Source: Lachnospiraceae bacterium (lineage in GTDB: Bacteria; Bacillota; Clostridia; Lachnospirales; Lachnospiraceae). From it: a stretch of 64,000 nt of DNA. This document shows, piece after piece, positions 59,775-64,000 of this stretch; position 1 is the stretch's first letter, and each line of letters opens with the position of its first letter. The DNA lies in assembly GCA_022800815.1 (NCBI GenBank), contig JAAWRC010000012.1, positions 25,444 to 89,443 of the forward strand. The letters are read 5' to 3'. The notes beneath the pieces were generated by a model. It was not told the origin of the DNA, made no database searches, and saw nothing but the letters and a program-made list of their open reading frames with translations. The position numbers and the translations under genes were made by a program.

Positions 59775-61142
59775 TCAATATGATGTAGCATTGGTTACTT
59801 TTTCAGGTTCCCCCACAAAAGCTCCTGTTTTGTCAATAGTTACTTTAAATACGTTTCCAATGTTGTTCTTAAACAGAATGTCAGTTTGCCCATTTTCAAA
59901 GTATGGGGCACAGACTCCCTGCGGAGAGGAATAAGCAATCCGCCCCATGTCATAATTGCGTAAATCAATTACCAAATTTCCTTCAATATCGTAAAAGCCG
60001 GGACGAGAACCTTTCTCCGAACAAGCAAAAAACAAACCTTCTGCATACATGGGGAATTTATGGCCGGGGCCAGGAATGTCTGGCAAAAATGTACACGGTA
60101 ACTCCGTAATTTCACCTTTTGTATTCATGGCACTAAGTTTGCCACCTCTATATGAACCCTCGTCCGCACAGAAAAGTAAATATCCATCTTGGAATATGGA
60201 TATTCTGTTTGCGTCAATCACCATTTGGGAATTATCAACAACATTCCAAAGTGCGCATTCCCACACCTCAAATCCATTGAGAAGCTCATTCTCCCATGGC
60301 CCTACTCTATATTCTGTATCCTTTGAAAACACAGAGACACCCGGAGAAGCAAGAAAAATCCCTTCGCCTAAGTACATATAACAAGAACTATCTGTTAGTG
60401 TAGGATTCCTTTCGCTGGATGCACGGAATTGTACTTCTTCCGCAAAGCGTCCTGTATCGGTCAAGGTATGTATCCATTCACCATTACTGTTTACTACACC
60501 AATCATAATTTTATATCCAATATAGTCCTCCGTTTCTTTTTTGACAAGATAATAGCCATCGCCAGAACAAAGAATTTCGTCCCACTCCCCGTTGTTTGGA
60601 ACTGCTGTTTCCGATATCAAGGAATTAATAGTATTGGATACGGGTTCACCTTTTGTTTCAAGTATTTGTGTTTCCGATTCAGCAGCTGATGTTTCCTTTT
60701 CAGGTATCTGCCTTTCTAATGGACTAGGCCATTCATCGGTAGATATACATGATAGATATTGGCCTGTATCATCTAATTCAAATGCAAACACGAATGTTGT
60801 ACCGATTGCGTTACGGGTAGTAGTAACTACTCCGTCTTTTACTTCCCAAGTAAACTCAAAACGGGCACCTTTTTCAGAGGTTTGTTCGTAGTATCCTATT
60901 CCTCCTTTAATAAAATGATATGTCATACGGTAGCTTCCTTCTTTGTATACCCAATCTCCTATATATGCGTCAGTGGAATTTTTGTCTAGTGACGTTTCCA
61001 ATTCAGTAGACGATGTTTGAGCTTCCTCAGCGACGGTTTGTGTTTCCGCTTCTGTAGTGATAGATTCACTTTTTTCACCACAGGCGCATAATCCAATGAC
61101 CAATATACCAGACAATAAAATTATATAATGTTTTTTCTTCAT
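59775..61142 (-). CDS. Lipoprotein with repeated-blade-like (WG-repeat/beta-propeller) architecture
   Basis: MKKKHYIILLSGILVIGLCACGEKSES lipobox, Ser/Thr/Glu-rich linker, 455 aa. Confidence 0.65.
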   Translation of the reverse strand: MKKKHYIILLSGILVIGLCACGEKSESITTEAETQTVAEEAQTSSTELETSLDKNSTDAYIGDWVYKEGSYRMTYHFIKGGIGYYEQTSEKGARFEFTWEVKDGVVTTTRNAIGTTFVFAFELDDTGQYLSCISTDEWPSPLERQIPEKETSAAESETQILETKGEPVSNTINSLISETAVPNNGEWDEILCSGDGYYLVKKETEDYIGYKIMIGVVNSNGEWIHTLTDTGRFAEEVQFRASSERNPTLTDSSCYMYLGEGIFLASPGVSVFSKDTEYRVGPWENELLNGFEVWECALWNVVDNSQMVIDANRISIFQDGYLLFCADEGSYRGGKLSAMNTKGEITELPCTFLPDIPGPGHKFPMYAEGLFFACSEKGSRPGFYDIEGNLVIDLRNYDMGRIAYSSPQGVCAPYFENGQTDILFKNNIGNVFKVTIDKTGAFVGEPEKVTNATSY

Positions 61143-61351
61143 GTTATATTTTTCCTTTCCTCTTTTCTAGGACATTCCGCATTAACAGGAATCCGCCATT
61201 GACCGCCTTTTTTCTCTGGTTTAACTACAAGACTAATTTTGCCCTCTTTACACCACTTTGCAATAGTGCCTTGTGCATAACCCCACTTTTCAGCCGCTTC
61301 TTTTGTCCCCATGTACTCCATACCACTTCGCACTCCTTTTGTAAAAAGCAT
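61139..61351 (-). CDS. Helix-turn-helix (excisionase/MerR-like) small protein
   Basis: MGTKEAAEKWGYAQGTIAKWCKEGKISLVVKPEKKGGQWRIPVNAECP. Confidence 0.7.
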   Translation of the reverse strand: MLFTKGVRSGMEYMGTKEAAEKWGYAQGTIAKWCKEGKISLVVKPEKKGGQWRIPVNAECPRKEERKNIT

Positions 61352-61440
61352 CTTGTCACTTATATCTTAGAGTTTATAACTCTATTTGTCAATAGCTTTT
61401 CTCTTTTCCCTTATACTATTTCAGAGGTGCATAAACCATG

Positions 61441-61662
61441 AAGTATAATGAGCGAATAAGAGAAATCAGAGAAGATTCTTCTCTAACCCAACAAAAAATT
61501 GCTGATCTGCTACATATAGGGCAAAGGACATATTCAGACTACGAGAGTGGCAAGACAAGAATCCCTGTTGATAACCTCTTGATTCTTGCCCAATTTTACA
61601 ATGTGTCTATGGACTATATCACAGGTGCAAGCAATGTCAAATCGGAATTTCCAAAAGCATAG
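61441..61662 (+). CDS. XRE family transcriptional regulator
   Basis: MKYNERIREIREDSSLTQQKIADLLHIGQRTYSDYESGKTRIPVDNLLILAQFYNVSMDYITG (ORF track start 61438 includes the upstream codon). Confidence 0.85.
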   Translation, partial: KYNERIREIREDSSLTQQKIADLLHIGQRTYSDYESGKTRIPVDNLLILAQFYNVSMDYITGASNVKSEFPKA

Positions 61663-61710
61663 GTAGCAGCATTCTTCTATTTGTAATGCTGCTGCCTATT
61701 GTTTTTTTAT
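61660..61710 (+). terminator. Terminator hairpin, repeat copy 1
   Basis: TAGGTAGCAGCATT-cttctatttgt-AATGCTGCTGCCTA-ttgTTTTTTT. Confidence 0.85.
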
Positions 61711-61808
61711 TATATGAATTGTATGCAAAATTCAAATATATCAATAACTATTTTAATTGCTACCCAAATAGTGTATAATAAGCACAAACATAAAAAGAAA
61801 GTGCGGCT

Positions 61809-62128
61809 ATGGACATCAAACAGCTTCAAAGGCTATATAATGCTTCTGATTCTAACATAAAATGGGCAAAGCATTGTTTAGAACGAATGCAGGAAAGAGA
61901 CATTGGTATAAATGATGTAGAATCCTGTTTACAGACAGGAGAAATCATAGAGAATTACCCAGATGATTTTCCCCACCCCCCAGTTGTCTTATTTTCGGAT
62001 ATACGGAAGAAAATAAAATATTGCATATTGTTGTCGGTTCAAACGGCGATACCATATTCTTTATAACCGCTTACTATCCTAACACGGATAAATTTGAAAC
62101 AGATTTAAAAACAAGAAAGGAGCAATAA
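61809..62128 (+). pseudogene. DUF4258-like putative toxin, frame split at a C6 homopolymer
   Basis: MDIKQLQRLYNASDSNIKWAKHCLERMQERDIGINDVESCLQTGEIIENYPDDFPHP in one frame, then CLIFGYTEENKILHIVVGSNGDTIFFITAYYPNTDKFETDLKTRKEQ* in another. Confidence 0.7.
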
Positions 62129-62131
62129 ACT

Positions 62132-62359
62132 ATGTGTATGTATTGTAAATGCAAAACTACCATTCCATCTCTCACAATCCATGTAGTTAATTATAAAAAT
62201 TGTATTATCATCATTAAAAATGTTCCTTGTGAAGAATGTGAACAATGCGGAGAGAAATATTATTCCAATGAAGTTGTAAAGCAGCTTGAAACCCTTGTTA
62301 ATATCGCTAAACAGCTTATGCAGGAAATCGCCATTATTGATTATTCAAAAGCCGCATAA
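62132..62359 (+). CDS. YgiT-type zinc finger antitoxin-like protein (MqsA family N-terminus)
   Basis: MCMYCKCKTTIPSLTIHVVNYKNCIIIIKNVPCEECEQCGEKYYSNEVVKQLE; two CxxC pairs. Confidence 0.8.
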   Translation: MCMYCKCKTTIPSLTIHVVNYKNCIIIIKNVPCEECEQCGEKYYSNEVVKQLETLVNIAKQLMQEIAIIDYSKAA

Positions 62360-62374
62360 CCATATCATGTAATA

Positions 62375-62419
62375 ACAGGCAGCAGCATTTTTATATTTAT
62401 AATGCCGCTGCCTATTGTA
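62375..62419 (+). terminator. Terminator hairpin, repeat copy 2
   Basis: CAGGCAGCAGCATT-tttatatttat-AATGCCGCTGCCTattg. Confidence 0.75.
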
Positions 62420-62650
62420 TTATCGCTTCTTTACATTTTTTGCTATGTATGAATCCAGTCCATTGATTGCCGCTTTTAATTCCTTTTGTAAGGTCTGCAA
62501 ATAGTATTTTGTACTGTTGGTAATCAATTTAGCTTTTTCCTCTTTTTCACCGTTATATGCGGTTTCTGCTGCTTTTAAAAGGCATAACAGGGATTCTTGA
62601 TTATATTCTACCTCTAAGAAATCTCTCATAATTGAATACAGTTCTTCCAT
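62420..62650 (-). CDS. Small hypothetical island protein
   Basis: MEELYSIMRDFLEVEYNQESLLCLLKAAETAYNG..., directly downstream of switch-like leader copy B. Confidence 0.5.
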   Translation of the reverse strand: MEELYSIMRDFLEVEYNQESLLCLLKAAETAYNGEKEEKAKLITNSTKYYLQTLQKELKAAINGLDSYIAKNVKKR

Positions 62651-62745
62651 TTGCTTAAGCTCCCTTCTTGAAGAATAAGGAGAAAATTTTTATTATCCCT
62701 ATAGTTAATAACAGTCCAATAAAAATTCTCCCTATTTTTATAGTG
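62648..62745 (-). promoter_or_regulatory. Switch-like leader copy B (inverted relative to copy A)
   Basis: Minus strand AAAAATAGGGAGAATTTTTATTGG (from 62716-62740) and AATAAAAATTTTCTCCTTATT (62674-62694), followed by SD AAGGGAG and ATG of 62650 ORF. Confidence 0.55.
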
Positions 62746-62756
62746 ACTGTATACAA

Positions 62757-63600
62757 TTACATCATTTCAAGACTTTTTAGTAGTTCATCTACTCCCCTTT
62801 CAGAGATAGCGATATAATATTTGTGGGTCACTTGACTGTTGCTATGTCCCATTTGATTACATAATAAATGTTCTGGTGTGTTTAATTCTGCAAGTCTGGT
62901 TCCATAAGTATGCCGCAGATAATGATATTTAAACATAATGTTATGTTCATGCTGTAAGGTGCGGGAATGATACTTCATGGAGTTTACCGTTTGTATCTTC
63001 CCATTAGGAAGAGAATTAACCAGATCAAGAGAAGAAACCTGCCGCCGCAATGCTTCAAAGTAGGTTTTCAGATTGCTACATATGTAAAGGTTTCTCTTTG
63101 CATTTCTGGTTTTCGGAGAAACCGGCTTAATCAATCCATTTTGGTACTGCATTTGCCGATCTATAGTAATAATGCCATTCTCAATATCCACATTCGACCA
63201 TTTTAACCCATAGCACTCATTGATTCTCAGGCCGCAGTATTTCCCCAGCATGTAGGCGGTTTCCGCATTTGTGCCTTTGGAATAATGGTCTAACTGTTCC
63301 ATTTCGCTTTCGCTGAAAGAGACAATGTCTAATTCTTCATCAATCTTTATTTTTGGTTTGCAAACTGCTTTGAATAGTGCTTCATCATAATCAATCGGCT
63401 TGCCAGCAAGTGCGCCGAACACTGTCAACATAAATCTGCCCTGTGGCGTTGCGGTGTCAATACTTTCTTTGAGACTCACAAATTCAACGCCCTTTTCCGT
63501 CAACTCTGAAATGATGGAAAGTAAGTCGCACGTGTTTCTTGCAATTCGTGAAATACTTTCTACAATGACTGTATCGCCCGCACGAACAAGAGATAAGATT
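62757..63600 (-). CDS. Chimeric recombinase frame: serine-resolvase catalytic fragment fused to tyrosine-recombinase catalytic domain
   Basis: Open minus frame ILSLVRAGDTVIVESISRIARNTCDLLSIISELTEKGVEFVSLKESIDTATPQGRFMLTVFGALA joined to GKPIDYDEALFKAV...YCGLRINECYGLKWSNVD...HYLRHTYGTRLAELN...MGHSNSQVTHKYY. No ATG start visible; TTG at 63503. Confidence 0.8.
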
Positions 63601-63646
63601 GAAAAAGCATATTGAAGAAAGTTTTTGCATATGCTATAATGCCAAC

Positions 63647-63726
63647 AGGCAAAAAGAAATCACAAGTCCATGCGGACAAGAGTGAATCCCCAAACCGTGT
63701 TGCAGCACAGTTTGGGGATTCTTCTT
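63647..63726 (+). ncRNA. Candidate type I antitoxin small RNA
   Basis: TTGAAG (63612-63617)-N17-TATAAT (63635-63640) promoter; about 80-nt transcript ending at hairpin GAATCCCCAAAC...GTTTGGGGATTC-TTCTTTTCTTTT. Confidence 0.5.
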
Positions 63727-63756
63727 TTCTTTTATAGTGGCAAAGCACCCACTAGG

Positions 63757-63855
63757 TTAGTTGTTGCTCGTATCGTCGCTGCCTGACCATTTGATGATGT
63801 AGTGGCAGGCTACACCAGCCAAAACAGCAACTAAAAGAGAAATCATAACTTCCAT
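63757..63855 (-). CDS. Candidate 32-aa hydrophobic type I toxin (Fst/TxpA/holin-like)
   Basis: MEVMISLLVAVLAGVACHYIIKWSGSDDTSNN*; RBS AGAGGTG 7 nt upstream; single TM plus charged tail; convergent with the candidate sRNA. Confidence 0.6.
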   Translation of the reverse strand: MEVMISLLVAVLAGVACHYIIKWSGSDDTSNN

Positions 63856-64000
63856 GCAAACACCTCTACAAAAGGTGAGAAATAGGAGCTTTATCTATCT
63901 TTCTTGTGAGTTGAAAGTTTGTATCACTAAGAAGCCATGGAATCCCACTGTTCCCCTGGCTCTTCCTGCAGCCCCTGAATTATCTGCGTTATGTGTAATC

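Larger units (their letters stand above)
56450..64000. mobile_element. AT-rich integrated island (right end beyond window)
   Basis: Abrupt composition shift after 56450; recombinase-derived ORF, XRE/HTH regulators, TA-like genes, truncated ORFs. Confidence 0.7.

Noticed and set aside
63560-63748. 62-aa minus-strand ORF (MLCHYKRKEESPN...)
   Set aside because: Overlaps the antitoxin promoter/terminator and is out of frame with the resolvase fragment; no RBS or domain support.

Overview
This 64 kb window is moderately GC-rich and looks like chromosome from a Lachnospiraceae-type clostridium. That lineage call is inferred from gene content and protein style, not from a search. About 56 kb is conserved backbone. 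It includes an sdaAB fragment, a dicarboxylate symporter, an ABC exporter with a two-component system, livJHMGF, a LysR gene divergent from leuCD, thrC, a NodB-type deacetylase, an rbs-like sugar ABC operon with a ROK regulator, queT with a preQ1-I-like leader, murC-dnaD-dnaI-prs, ade, cspA, cobB, rpsF-ssb-rpsR, murA, a PerR/Fur-family gene and a rubredoxin-first rubrerythrin. Two accessory regions interrupt it. The first (about 20.5-24.6 kb) is a decayed prophage and gene remnant next to a tRNA-Val(GAC). The second (about 56.45 kb to beyond 64.0 kb) is an AT-rich mobile island. It carries a chimeric serine/tyrosine recombinase reading frame, a candidate type I toxin-antitoxin locus, a DUF4258/YgiT-like pair with a homopolymer frameshift, and two inverted copies of a switch-like leader that could sequester the ribosome-binding site. 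Other notable signals are a 76-bp tandem repeat between the LysR gene and leuC, a DnaA-box cluster upstream of dnaD/dnaI, a CsoR/CstR-like operator upstream of a three-domain sulfur oxidoreductase, and a 15-bp motif shared by two ABC-operon leaders. No CRISPR array or rRNA was seen. All calls come from reading the sequence; no database search was run.
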